DNA of 41,319 nt from Candidatus Symbiothrix sp. Its GTDB lineage: Bacteria > Bacteroidota > Bacteroidia > Bacteroidales > Azobacteroidaceae. The stretch spans positions 1-41,319 of the forward strand of contig JAISUM010000011.1 in NCBI GenBank assembly GCA_031272095.1. The letters are read 5' to 3'. Positions 41,284-41,319 of this stretch are shown in pieces. A model generated the notes under the pieces. It was not told the DNA's origin and did not search any database. It worked only from the letters and a program-made list of their open reading frames with translations. How positions within the stretch are numbered: the first letter of the stretch is position 1; each line of letters begins with the position of its first letter. The position numbers were made by a program, and so were the translations under genes.

Positions 41284-41319
41284 CATGTATAAAACGCCCC
41301 ATCATCCTGCCCTTATTCC

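Overview
The window looks like chromosomal DNA from a member of the Bacteroidales (Bacteroidota). Four things point there: promoters of the form TTTG-N19-21-TAnnTTTG in front of many genes; a short primary sigma factor of the Bacteroidota type; C-terminal tails resembling type IX secretion sorting domains on two secreted proteins; and Bacteroidales-style gene neighbours (frdC-frdA, dapB-lepB-wbqC, an HU-HIG protein). Genus cannot be read from the sequence. No rRNA, tRNA, prophage or CRISPR array was seen.

Layout. 1-2567 (minus): fumarate reductase/succinate dehydrogenase, membrane anchor then flavoprotein, cut by the left edge. 2755-4814 (plus): a BspA-like leucine-rich-repeat surface protein and the primary sigma factor. 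4834-8463 (minus): full-length cobalamin-dependent methionine synthase. 8619-15500 (minus): a co-directional run, in transcription order a GHL10-type glycoside hydrolase, RNase R, a DedA protein, a NatA/NatB-like ABC exporter and an orphan LuxR response regulator; the last four overlap by 4-16 bp and must be one transcript. 15624-17759 (plus): a GH92 alpha-mannosidase.

17760-23900 is accessory: short tandem repeats, a Y1/HUH (REP-associated) transposase carrying REP-like palindromes inside its own coding sequence and flanked by a 51-bp direct repeat, three or four secreted or lipoprotein genes of unknown function, and an HU-HIG DNA-binding protein behind a long leader that carries a tetranucleotide microsatellite. 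An AT-rich acyltransferase-3 gene follows.

24947-28900 (minus) is a molybdate locus: a ModE-type regulator, an outer-membrane porin, then modA-modB-modC. Neither ModC nor the ModE-like protein has a molybdate-binding Mop/TOBE domain. A 279-bp repeat-built element with 22-bp terminal inverted repeats separates it from the next operon.

29255-41097 is mostly housekeeping: dapB-lepB-wbqC-rnhB (plus), then comF, a lysophospholipid acyltransferase and a GtrA protein (minus), an M48 peptidase with its DUF898 partner (minus), a POT peptide transporter (plus), a DUF3298 lipoprotein with rsmG (plus), and a secreted endonuclease/exonuclease/phosphatase-family protein (minus). The last 220 bases hold dispersed repeats also present near metH and between modE and dapB.

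The most unusual signals are the transposase with embedded palindromes, the related repeat-built elements (one repeat family coincides with promoters), the HU leader microsatellite, and the porin-bearing mod operon without recognisable Mop sensor domains.
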